A DNA stretch of 64,000 bases from Acanthopleura granulata. Its lineage: Eukaryota; Mollusca; Polyplacophora; Chitonida; Chitonidae. The notes beneath the pieces are model-generated. The model worked only from the letters and a program-made list of their open reading frames with translations, had not been told where the DNA came from and searched no databases. The DNA lies in contig JABBOT010000004.1 of assembly GCA_016165875.1 (NCBI GenBank), positions 15,315,672-15,379,671 of the forward strand. The letters are read 5' to 3'. The position numbers and the translations under genes are program-made. This document shows positions 11,358 to 23,115 of the stretch, piece after piece. The first letter of the stretch is position 1. Every line of letters begins with the position of its first letter.

Positions 11358-11429
11358 CGGGGCTTTATTGATAAGGCCAATACATTTATTGATATCGATA
11401 TCAATTGTTAGCGATATCGATACATATTT

Positions 11430-12600
11430 TTTTATACATTTTTTGCATCAATAAATGCCTCCTCTCGATATTCCGCCCCGGTATTGACAATAAAACAACA
11501 CATTGCTTGCTGAGATTCTGCAATCTTGTTCTCCCACCTCCCTTCTCATACTAAGCTAGGTTCCATTTTACAGACATGTCAGCTGGTTGGGAGAAAGCTA
11601 CTTCTTTCGCCTTTGTTTTCTAAGTAAAGACTTACACTACCCAGTAACAAAAATTTCCATGATCCTCTTTAATGCGCGTTCGGCGCTGTCTACGCCTTTC
11701 ATTGTCGGTATGTTTTCGGCATTCTATAGAGAATTAACGAAAGCAGCTGCTGAGTGAGTAATTCAATAATTTTGGTTGTTTTTGTTTTGTTTTTATCACA
11801 TCCAACAGCCTACAATAAACGATAACATTTTGAAATACAGTATTGATCCTCTTACATGTTATTATAGAATATGTTTAACTCAAGTGAGAGGCTTACCGGA
11901 GCTTGCAGACTTTGATTTATATTTATCGTCTTTTATTAACATGACTGAATGATTGGAGATTTGTGATTCCGTCAGATTTGTTCCTGATTCCGTCAGGCAT
12001 ATTATGTCCCAAAAATAATATTGTTGGGCTGAAAATGAGAAGTTAGATAGATTTAAGACATCTCACCATCTTCTGCACAACGTGTTCCATAGCAGGGCAA
12101 CTGTCAGCACTTTTTTGTGACGGAATCATCAAATTGGGACTTTCGACATGAGCCATCGACAGCAAGGTTAATGTGTTACAGATTGATATGTCTACTACTA
12201 GAAATGACATCACTGATATTTGGATTAGCCACATTAGCTATGGCCCAAAACTCCCCGCACACGTGACAAATTCCTAACCAAAGTCATCGATTGCGCTCTC
12301 AGTTGTCATCAAATATTGTTACTTATTCTAGTTTTCAACCCATGCTGATAATAAACCCTAGGTTTTTCTAAGCAGAGGTCATACAGAGACTCGGAATTTA
12401 AAATGGTATACTTATCTATGACGGAATAACGTGTGCACAAAGAGCAGTATTTAATTGAGAATATGAAAATAAAGGATCGGGGGGTTGGGGGAGGATGACC
12501 CATGGGTCAAAGTAATTGAAACAAAAAGCATTTTGAAAAAGTGGTACCAAAACCTGTCCTGGCAGTAAAACTGACAGTGAACAATCGAAGTATATATCTT
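11430..12600. other. Intergenic stretch, no supported gene
   Basis: No coding frame with family resemblance, RNA gene or clear repeat was recognised here on either strand. Confidence 0.4.
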
Positions 12601-13440
12601 AATGTGATTTTCATGTCTGCCAAGTTTTATCGAAACCAGGATGAGTAGGAAATCTGAAACATTTGTTACCAGATTCTAGAAAACAGACATACACACACAA
12701 CAGACATTCAAAAATAAAAATCAATACATAGGAATTATGTATCTTGATACAGTCTACACTGCAATCGACCGTCTTTGAAACTGAACAAAAAGTGTAGGAA
12801 TATCGTTTTGAACCAATTATTAACACGTGCGAGAAAAAAATAACTGACAACGAACCACCGCAAATGAAAATCACACTACTGAGTATATTTATATCTTCAT
12901 GTAATGCACATGTGCCCAGTTTTTGCTATGGCAGAAGAACTGTAGAAAGGGAAGCACTTGAAAAAAATTTTTGTCAAACATACATACACCCGGGCAACTT
13001 CAATGTTTATTGAAACTGGACAAAACCTGTAGCAAAGGTAATGTTTTGAGAAAATTGTTAACATATGCTGGGTGGACAGACAGAGAGACGGACAACCGAT
13101 CATCGAAACTGAACATCGATGCCATGAATGATATATCTGATCTAGTCAACACTCACGCCAGATTTTGTTGAAAGTGAACAAAAATTGTAACAGTAATATC
13201 GTTTTGAAAGAAATGCTAGTATTTGGTAGGTGAACAGACACACAGATGGACAACCGATGATCGAAATTGAAAATCTACACTATGATATGTGTATCTTGCT
13301 GTAGTCTACACTGACCCAAGTTTCGATGAAATCTGACAAAATTTGTAGAAGCAATAGTGTTTTTCAAGAAACGTTAACAGAAGCAAGACAGTCAACTGGA
13401 AGACGGACAAGTTGGAAACTTCTGGTTTTCGACCAGTAGA
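12600..13440. repeat. Diverged tandem repeat, about 155-240 bp units
   Basis: At least three to four degenerate units share the phrase 'caagttt(t)gatgaaa(t)ctgaacaaaa(t)tgtag', then 'aatatcgttttgaa', then 'gacggacaaccgatgatcgaaa(c/t)tgaa', then 'gtatcttg(at)(a)cagtctacact'. The 'acaaccgatcatcgaa' landmark lies near 12848, 13087, 13243 and, degraded, 13402. The small reading frames inside are by-products of the repeat. Confidence 0.55.
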
Positions 13441-13974
13441 TTTGGCTGGTTTATATGTAATTCTAGTTACATCAAAGATTTTTCCATGAATTCTTTTCTT
13501 CTGACATTTATGCCAAAGAGTGGCGTCTCTCCAGACACTGTCACAGTCTTTTAATTTTCTTTACCTAGTTTTGCTTAAGCTATGGTGCGTGTATAATTGT
13601 TAAGCACATACATGAGCAAATAGAATAAAACCTTAACACTGATTCTCCATAATCGCCCACGCATATGAAACAGAAAAATGGCAGGATGGTAACGTATTTG
13701 TTCAAAATTGTCAACTAAGTCGGAACATGGCCTTATGTCCTTCTGATGGGGAGTAATCGAGCGTAACAACCTTTTTGTTCGAAACTGACAGAATACTAAC
13801 AAGTATTGGTTAAAATATCAATATAAACTACTTTAATGTTGTCGGCTCAGACTATAACTTATCTTCCGCGATACAACAGGTGACACAAGAGCACATCTAA
13901 TTAAGCCGTAAGAGTCCTCTTTCCTATGTCGATTTTGTTACCAACTCCAGATCTTCGGATAATAAGGTATAATA

Positions 13975-16277
13975 TCGCATGGACCTGCAGACTGGCACTG
14001 GCTCTCCCATGGGCAACAGTACGTCTTCAGTCGAAATCCATACTTCATCTGACCTGTCCGGTCATTGGAGGTGTAATTTACCCAGTTTGGTATGTTTTGA
14101 GATAAAATTCACCAAGACATCGGATCATTCAAATCGACCTCCTGTACTCCACCAATGCAGCAGTCGCCGTCGCAAACGGCCATTACCAGCTGATCTTCCA
14201 CTGGAACAAAATAACTATCATCTCGCGAGATTTGGTGCCCTTCATATGTTTGATCCATGTCTCCCCCAACAGGCTCCATGGGGGTGTGTGGTATCCGCAC
14301 CACCTGCCACTCGGTTAGAATTCAGTGTGTGCTGAGCCCATTCCTCGCATGGCAAAGTAATAGAAGGGCTGCGCACATGAATTATGCCCTCACCGCTTGA
14401 TTGGACGGCATGGAATTGAGGGCCCCAGGAACTGCATTTGCATGCAGATCACTCATAGCTTCGGACGCTGCATCGTATTCACCTTGAGAGTAGAAGTGAT
14501 GCTGAGAAGATTTCTCCTTTTGGCATGCCCAGTTTTAGAAATCACGTGCGTCTTGAAGTCAGGTTGCTTTCCCTTGCTTAATGATCTGCGCCGCTATGTG
14601 TTTACAGGCGCCACCAATGCCATCACACGGCCCTTAGCGTGACCCGCTTCAAAATAATTCCAGCGGGCCGAAATCCGGAATTCTTTTTGAAGATAAAGCG
14701 GTTTCTATATTGGGAGGATGGATTGCCTGTCCAGTAGTGTATCCCGCTGACGCCTGGCACGATAGTTTCATCTTCGGAACAAGATCTCCAAGGACTGTGT
14801 ACACCTCGGTAGATTATGTTGATTGACATCAGAAACGTAGACTAGGTTGTTGCGTTCCAGGACCTCTACATCAGATTTGCAGTATACCACAACAGGGCGA
14901 ATCGTTGCAACAGTCGCATCCCAATATGCAGACTGCATTCCAACCATTGTTTGGCAGGGGAAGTTCCCTGTAAAATCCATTTGGACAATTGTGTGGCCAG
15001 TCGGCAACTTCAGTTTCAGCTCATAAACAGTTGTATATTGGGCCGTTACGTGGAAGACGTGATCTAAAAAGGCTTCGTACGTGTCAGTCATTGTCGATTA
15101 GAATGCTTCGCCGATATCACGCACTTTTACAATACGTTTTTCTTGCCATCCCTGTCTATACATCTCCATTCCTGGTATTCTACTTTGTCATCTGCTATTA
15201 TTACCTTTAACATTTCTTTCACCTCCTCCTTCCGGACAGTTTTGCTGCCGACTTCAGTGTTTGCCCATGTTTTGATAAAGATCAGATATTTAAGTTTTAG
15301 TGCCATATTTTGATGTTTTATACAAAGATATTTGTTTCTTGAGAGAAGAGATGTGAGATGGATATTTACAGGTCGAAGTTTGCAGAAATAAGAGAAAGAT
15401 ATTCTCCTGATATTGGGAATCTCCATCAGGCTGTTTTCGTGCAAATTTCGCAGAGAATCATTTAAAACCGGACTAGCATCTTCTCACCACCCACCTTTAC
15501 ACAATCTTGCCAGGCATGCATCTGCTAACGTCATGACGTTCCAGAAAAGAGGTCACCAGGTCTGTTATCTGACTTTTTATGGCATATAGTCTTCTACGAT
15601 GCGCAACGGTAAGCCTCTTAACTGCTCTACATCCACGAAGAGGTGCCCCTGAGGCCCTATTTAAGATAGATGCAATTTGGTGCTTTTTAATGATTTTTCC
15701 ACTGATAACTCTGTTTATCATGGCCTGGTTTTGCTGTGACACATTCTCTTTTAAGAATGAACGTACTTCACCAAATCCCCTGTTGGCCAGCTGAAGAGAC
15801 CTCGTTAGGGACGGGGGGGACACACCGCGGACTTAGACCATCATCTCTCACGTTCGACTTTGGTGTTAACTCGACAGCTTTGACAGTGGTAGATGTACAT
15901 GGATTTTTGTTCTTCGGAATTGAGCTTTTGTTTTAAAGTGTTAACTTTGATTCTGGCTTTTTTGAGCACATTTATTCGTCTCCTGTTTAGAGGTGAACGC
16001 ACATGAGGAGGAAATCGCACAATAAGATGCTGACGACCGAGTGCCAGTACTCGTTGGTGCAGAGGAAGTTGTGCGGCTGATGTCGTCTGATTGCGTATCA
16101 AGCTGTTCATTCACCTTGTCGGATGGCCGTTGGTTTTATATTTGAGTAGATTTAAACCCTCTGTACTTGAGACAATATTGTCTTTGTGCAAAGCTTCTTT
16201 TCTGAGAAAATTCCAGTCATTTTGTCTTTTTTTTTTACTATGTATGCCATTTGGATTTCGGCCCTCGCTTTCGCCAT
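13975..16277 (-). pseudogene. Decayed intronless multi-copy gene, transposase-like
   Basis: On the minus strand one long gene can be followed through many frameshifts and stops. It opens at 16277 with MAKARAEIQMAYIVKKKRQN, a basic start. It continues through SFLERHDVSRCMPGK (about 15.5 kb), FSYFCKLRPVNIHL (about 15.38 kb), MDFTGNFPCQTMVGMQSAYW and ATIRPVVVYCKS (14.88-14.98 kb), IHYWTGNPSSQYRN (about 14.72 kb), and AVCDGDCCIGGVQEVDL near 14.14 kb. This order matches a family I know from multi-copy 'uncharacterized' animal proteins with D-F..N, Q..YW, HP..VY, SDG..SQYKN and HGKG blocks. The acidic positions suggest a DDE-type nuclease, but the superfamily is not certain. The aspartate normally in the SDG..SQY block is lost here. 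Confidence 0.55.
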
Positions 16278-16289
16278 TTTGATCCTAAA

Positions 16290-19200
16290 ACAGTATTTTT
16301 TACGTAAGCATATGCATTTGTAAAACATATATTATTGCTTTTTTGTCGCTTCCTTAGGATAAAAAATTACTTGAGAATATTCCAGCCAAATTTGGCAAAA
16401 TGACAGATACGTTACCATTACACAACAGATATGTTATCGAGCAAAGTGTCAGCGTTTCACAAGTTATCACACAGACAACTAATATGTAAACTTTGTATGC
16501 AACGAAATATGGAAAGTATGATTTATTTTGTGCTATAGGATTGATTTCTACATCAAAAAAGTTTGGCTGGCACAGTCATGAGGCGATATTACATGAACTG
16601 GTGCAAGAACTCACCTGACCTTATCCAGCAGAATCCCGCATGTTCAACAGAGGGACCGGAGATGACGTCACCTAGGAAATCTCATTTGCTTCATTAGAAA
16701 ACAGATGCAGAGGGCGAGAAATTTGAATTTATTGACTGTGTAAGTTCTTTTGGTAACATATATGGTGGTGAGGTATCTGGTGAACCACAACCCGAACGCG
16801 TGCCAGGAGGTAAAGTAAAAGTAACTGACGTTTAGGGCACCTGGCACAACAATGCCCTGCTGGTCTGCTTCGACTTTATGTGCAGTGTGATCTTATGTGT
16901 ATTAACTACACATGCCATTGACGTCCATCCTGGTAACATACCTGTCTCACAGTGAAAGTAATTTTCCGTTTTATTATCCCTAGTGTGATGCTCAGATTTA
17001 ATCATTTACGATAGCAATCCGATGTGTCTTTATGTCAGGCGATGCGTTTACGTGAGATATGTCGCTGTATTTAGTGGCATAATTTCTTTGTAACGTATCT
17101 GTTCCGTGATTTGGAGACATTGGCTTTTGCACTCAGAACCAACTCAAGTTTATATCCGAAAACTTTGTTGTCCATAGGAAATATGTCTCCAGCTACCATC
17201 TGCATTATGGACATCAAATAAACACACTTGTCTACTTGATGACGACTTGGAATCATTTTTCTACAGCGCGCTATGTCTAGCGACAGCCGAAATGCTCCAT
17301 ATTAAGGGCTTTCAAAGGAGATTTTACAAAATAATTTTCTGTGTATACCATTTATGTTACTGGAAATAGTTGAACAACATGTCAAAATACGTTTTAAAAA
17401 CAAATTATCAAGTGTATACTTATCTTCTGCCTATTTCAGCGACGGCAAAAAAGGTAATATAGACATTTAGCGGAGATTGGATCTTCACTGAGAAAGTGTG
17501 GCCATTTGTATCCTATCACACTGTCGTCGCTGCCCGGATTTAACTTTCTATGTTGTAGTCTTTCATTCTGTATTCCTGCATGAAACAGCACTTTGCAATG
17601 TAAAAAAAAATGTTCAACTGGGTAGGTTAGCAAGCGTCCGCTTACTATTTGCACTGATTTGTGATGCTATTCTGTTGTCGATAGCCAACGGTTAAAAGGT
17701 TCTAGACATAGACGTCTGAAGGTATGACTTACATAACCTTTGATAAAGAAAAAAACCCGCAGTATCAGAGAGCGAAAAAGTATTTTAATCTAACTTTGCG
17801 TGTGATCATCGGGTCACTAAATAGTAAGTCTTTTAGTTTCAGTTATACATTGTAACTCGATACGGGTCAATAAGTCTGCTGTATTAATCTGTTTACCAAG
17901 CACAGCTCAGTAATTGACGTGAGTCGGCTGATAAAAACACTTATCGGTGAGTTTATGCATAGAGACAGGTCGTCAATTACCACTCCAATAAGGTGTTAAT
18001 AACCTGACCCAGGTTTGGTACGTCTCAACTAAGAATCGAGAGGACTTTGGACATGGAAGGGATGTCAACACATTAAACCAATAAGACAGTTATAAACGGT
18101 TCAACAGTTTATTACATAGTACAACATTTAATGTTTTTTATGGAAACTATGTGGTAAATATTAAGTATTCAACTAACTGGTTGTATACCTGATATTATTA
18201 CACGTATATGACTTTAAGTACGGTGCTCTATCAGCCTGTCCTTATGCGCCAGTTAAGCAACGGCAAACCAAATAAGCCGTAGGTAATGATAAGTCCATTC
18301 ATTAACTTTGTCCTACTCCTTAGACTCAACAACCAGAAGGTAAACCTAACGAGTTAATGTTGGTCACTTTTGAATCCGCAACTTGGTTAAGTACCAAGCC
18401 AGTGTTACCAATTAACTTGGTTAAGTACCAAGTGAGTGTTACCAATTAACTTGGATCAGTACAAGTGAAAGAATGGACGAGTCACCCACATTTATTGGTA
18501 CCAAAGGTTAGGTATTTTTGTGCACATTACCTTCATAGATAGGAAGTGTGCGGCGTGTCCGGCGAGTCCGGCGTGTGGGCTGGTTTAGACAGTTAGACAG
18601 TTTTGCTCTTGTGAAACGGTCTAGAATTACTCATATTGTTGTGTTGTCGTCACACATAACACATGTATACACAATAACATGAAGAAAATGTTAAGGGACC
18701 AGGCTTTGGGGATGCTTAGACCACTTAGTCCGCAGAATCCCGGTTTTTGCAGGAATACAAGCTGAAAGCAAAGAGAGTGTGATGGTTGTCTAATGGTTAC
18801 ACATTACTGCTGTGTACAGACATATTTGTTACCAACGCAGAAACAGAGGTCCTTATTATACTTGTGCCACATCTTGAGAAATAAGCAGTTTAAATAAAAT
18901 GGTGAGCTCCAGAAATTTGTAGACATAAATTCATGAATTAAATAAAACAATCTGAAGATTAGGAAAGGGGTTGAGGAAAATGGATACTTCCAGCTAAATA
19001 GTCATTTATAAGTTAACGGAAAGGTGCAGCTGCAAAATTGTTACGCGCAGTCATGTTTGGCATGTTCCTGAGGGCAGACACATAGTACCTGGCGGTTTTG
19101 ACATCGGACGAAGAACTGACATAGGAGAAAAAAATTCTGGAGTCTTTCCTTGGCAGTCTTTCCAAGAAAAGAAAGATGACATTCTGAATATTAAGTTGAA

Positions 19201-19340
19201 AAAGCATGAATCGACAACAATGACAGAACACATTCATAACAATCGTCCTGGAGAAACCTTGTAACGAAAATTTTCTGATCAGACCAATGATTGCTCTGTC
19301 TTTATATTACGAGTGCTTATATTAAAGTCTGGTTCAAAGA
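16290..19340. other. Intergenic stretch with one short direct repeat
   Basis: No gene is supported. The only structure seen is the 34-bp repeat at 18380-18465, listed separately. Confidence 0.4.
18380..18465. repeat. 34-bp direct repeat with hairpin core, 2.5 copies
   Basis: AACTTGGTTAAGTACCAAG starts at 18380 and 18414, with a partial copy at 18448, separated by '(c/t)(c/g)agtgttaccaatt'. Each full copy holds the inverted repeat CTTGGT-TAAGT-ACCAAG. Confidence 0.85.
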
Positions 19341-19349
19341 AGCCTTTCT

Positions 19350-19860
19350 TTGAGAGAAACATGTAAACCATTTGGATATAGTATTGGATGTATACCTAAT
19401 GCCGATGAAACCAACTTTCAGCTGTGGAAAATTTTGTACGAAATTGTCCCTGGAAAGGAGAGAGAATACCTCGGAGTTCTTCTGACTTTGAACGCCTCTG
19501 GAGAGGTTAAGGGTGTGATAGTTTACCCCTTCAAAAGATCCTCGATGGACATCGTGGATTCAGCATACCGGAGAGCTGGGCATTTGGATTGTCAGGCAGT
19601 GAATGGATGAAATCTGGAACATTCCTCGATTTTGTTTCCGGTTTCCGCTTCACTTACTGCTTGATGGCCATAAAACTCACATGATGTACCGTTTAAGTAA
19701 GTTTTGGTCAGGATGTTCTCTTGCATTGCCCTTTTCCACCGGTAAAGGTACAGTAGCGAAAGTGCCTCAGAGAGTGGAAGATGGAGAATATTTGTTAATC
19801 GGTATATCACGGGACCATTGTGTTGCACTTCTTGAAAAATCTATATCAGGTGTGTGAAAA
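19350..19860 (+). pseudogene. pogo/jerky-type (DDE_1) transposase relic
   Basis: Fragment of a Tc1/mariner-superfamily transposase. The first frame gives IPNADETNFQLW, matching the 'NADET.F' block with the first catalytic aspartate. It continues with LNASGEVKGVIVYPFKR, which fits the 'NA.G...P..VYPGKR' block, and NGWMKSGTFLDFV, which fits 'GWM....F..W'. After a frame change LLLDGHKTHMMYRLSKF matches the 'LLLDGH.SH' block with the second aspartate. Downstream sequence decays and the third acidic residue was not found. No terminal repeats were located. Confidence 0.65.
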
Positions 19861-19869
19861 ACAGCCATG

Positions 19870-22850
19870 AGGAATGGATTTAAAGCATGAGGACAATTTC
19901 CTGTTTGATGCTGTCTGCCACTCAGTGTGTAAGAAAGGCATCACCAGACAGAGTCAACAGGGAAAATGGAAATTAATTCGACACTGAATGTATTGAGCAG
20001 TGCAGAATCGTTAACACTGTCATCAAAAATTTGTTTGACGCCTGGCATGAGCGGAATGTACAATCCTTGCTTGACACTATCAAAAACACTGCACCAGTTT
20101 CATTGTCAATGGCCTGACTTGTGCTTGTGTCTCAGATTTCGTTATTAAAGACATTAACCTAGGATGCTATGAAATGACCCAATTAGCCTTAATACACTTT
20201 CCAGTGACACTAAGCAGGCCTCTGCAATGGAGTAGCTTAGCAGTCTCCCAGTCTTCGCATTAAATATGCCCTCCCCCTCCTTACATATACAGGACATATA
20301 GCGATTGCTTCCTGGGTCTGCCCGTGCGTGTGTATGAGTGCATGTATTAGCTTGTCCGGTTCATATCTCAGTTACTATTTATTACCAATCCTTACCTTCC
20401 TAGTCAGACCTAGATGTGCACGGTATATTTCCCCACACATCATTTTTAAAAATTTTCTGGCTTTCCAGGGTTGTTCCGGGAAAGTGACGTGCAAAACGGC
20501 GATATGTCACTTTTAACCTAGATGAAATGCTGCTGCTACCCATTTTGTATTCTGATGGACTGAGAGCTACAGATTGAAAGTGCAGACATAAGGCAGATCC
20601 AGTCCTATCCGGAACAAGGCTATATATCTCTCCCGAGACATATTCACGTTCATACGCCAACACTTAATTCTTGTAACGGCATCATTTATAGATCATTCTG
20701 TGTTCCAAAACATCTTACTTGTAACAGTTAAGGTGTAATTTAATATTCAAAACTCTACTTTCAAACTTGAACCACTAAAACGGTGATTCCATGAAACAAA
20801 TGGCCAAATGATGAAACCATTGTGTAAGTGGCTTACTTGAAATGCGATAGAAGTATATCTTTCTTGAAAACAGGTTAGTAACTGCTCAATTGCGTCAGGT
20901 TTCACACTGTACTTCTCTGCCTGTCGGCATTTTAAAGGAGACCTACTGACTGGTCTTGCACAGTTTACTGTGTTAAATACTTGAGTATGGCGTAAGCAAC
21001 AAATAAATAACTACATAAATAAATGTGTAATGATTTCCCCATGGATAAAAATAGTCACTGCTCAGAGCGTTTATCAAATTACCTTGTCCAAAATATTACG
21101 GTTTTGTGCATTCGAATTCAGTCGAGTCCCATCCTCACAAAACCGGTATATTTGCATAAATACAAATGGAAATTCTGGATGTATACCTCCAAGCTGAAAT
21201 CACACAAAGACATACATATATATGTGTGTGTGTTAAATATCTGTATATATCACAGTATTTTATCCGGAAATGTAAGACGTAGTGTTATGTTGCATATAAC
21301 TCTAGGCTCTTTGATGTCGAAAGTTTGCGATCACACATGACGCAGGTTCATGCGTTGACTTATGATTTATCTTTCATAACTATAGCTGCGCATTTGCGTA
21401 CCTATAGTGTATATGTCTTTAACTCTGGTGGTAACGTAAATGAAGGGGGTCCTTTTGGTTCTAATCCGGAACCTTCATTATGGCTGTGGACTTAGACAGG
21501 AATGAATGTTTCGACAAGACCCAACGTCCGTCCAGCCTTACTAATCTGAACGTAACATTCTGCATAAAAACCTCCTCTTCATGCATCAGATTTTAGATTT
21601 ATTTGAAATTAGCACAATATTTGCTATATGCACCGAAGTTGTGCAGAGTATCACCACTATTTTTGAGGGAAAAATTTTTTGTCAAAATCTATATCTTCTT
21701 GCCTTGGTGATTTAATGATGTCAGTTTTTCAGTGTGGGGAAAATCTACATTTTCTATAACTTATATATCACATTCATTTCACTTTTGCACTGTCTCATAA
21801 ATACCCTGTTCTCGCCGCACATTAACAAGTTCATTGTAAAACTATCATTTTAGGGGCGAAACTATCTCTCTTCTACTCTTTACAATTTTACTATATTATT
21901 ATTATTATTACTATTATGAATAGGATTACGCTTTGGGGTCATTTTCAGATGCGGACGTGCAGAGGTGACCCTGTTTGGCGCCTCACATTCATTCATTTTC
22001 ACGATTACCGTGAGACCCATAACACCGTTTTCCTTCTCTAGTTTAAATATCGAGATAATTTCATTAAACTGTTTTGCATTTCCAGATTTAACTTTTTGTA
22101 GGCAGATACAGACGGGTGACGCGGTTGTTGTAACTAGATTGCCAATTTCTCTATATGTACTAAAAATATATACTTTTGTTTAATTATAACTTTAATTTCA
22201 GCATCAGTCGTAACATGAATTCCAATTTCCAAACTCAAATCTATTGTCTTGTCTGCTATGTATGGCTGTATTTTTTAAACCATATGGAGTGACCAAATAA
22301 GCTTATCAGCTTAAAGACAAGATGCATACCTGTAGGTTTTACCATGACGGTATAAAATAAACATTTTATCTCCGCATGACTCTCCCTCCATGCTGTAGTA
22401 TTATATACTTATACAGCATTATCTGGCGTTTGGTTAGTGACACCTAGATTTTAAAACACACAAGAATCAAGCTGTGGTGTTCCTGATTCTAATCCAAAGA
22501 ATAAACAGAAGCCTTATATTTTGTCAATTAACTTAGTTTAAGGTATATACCCGTGGCGAACAGATGCTACAGAGTCAGTAAGTCCTGTTATGAACGTTTA
22601 TGTACGTTGTCATTCTAGCAATAAAAATGGTAATTTAGGGATTGAAACTTATCTGCTAAATACAATATTGACTTAAAATGAAGCTATGGCAGCCCATCCA
22701 GATGTGTTCGAACTTTTTTTTCTCTGGAGCGGAAAGTGTACTAAGCTGAATAGTATACACGGTGAAGTGTGATCTTATATGTGTGCTTTTTAAGAATGCA
22801 CGGCCATCTGCGGTAAATATCTATTCATTTCAACGTTCTCCACCTGACCT
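19870..22850. other. Intergenic stretch, no supported gene
   Basis: AT-rich DNA with only short chance frames. A SINE-like tail ('cttgagtatggcgtaagcaacaaataaata') at about 20.97-21.03 kb suggests a decayed SINE. Confidence 0.4.
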
Positions 22851-22853
22851 AGA

Positions 22854-22860
22854 TATAAAG
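22854..22860 (+). promoter_or_regulatory. Possible TATA box of the tandem Venus-flytrap receptor gene
   Basis: TATAAAG lies 256 bases before the receptor's start codon in a stretch with no other gene. Position and sequence fit a core promoter. No initiator or transcript evidence is available. Confidence 0.2.
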
Positions 22861-23115
22861 TGGCCTACGAGCCGAATCAGCTGAGCGTGTCGCTACACTA
22901 CATGAATTCGTCATATGGGATAGGCCAGTTACGAGATTGTAGACATGTGTACACGTCCATAGTTTGTAGCCTCCGGTAGTGTGACTCAATTACATCTGTG
23001 AGTTGGGCTGTTGAAAGTTGTGAGCTATACGGAGTGAACATAGTCCAGTAATTTTAGGGAGATGTATCCTTAGATCACTCTGCAGTTCAGTCCCCCCCAC
23101 GTCTATGTAATCATC

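Noticed and set aside
12600..13171. Small frames at 12611-13171 as secreted or membrane peptides
   Set aside because: They lie within the diverged tandem repeat and repeat with it.
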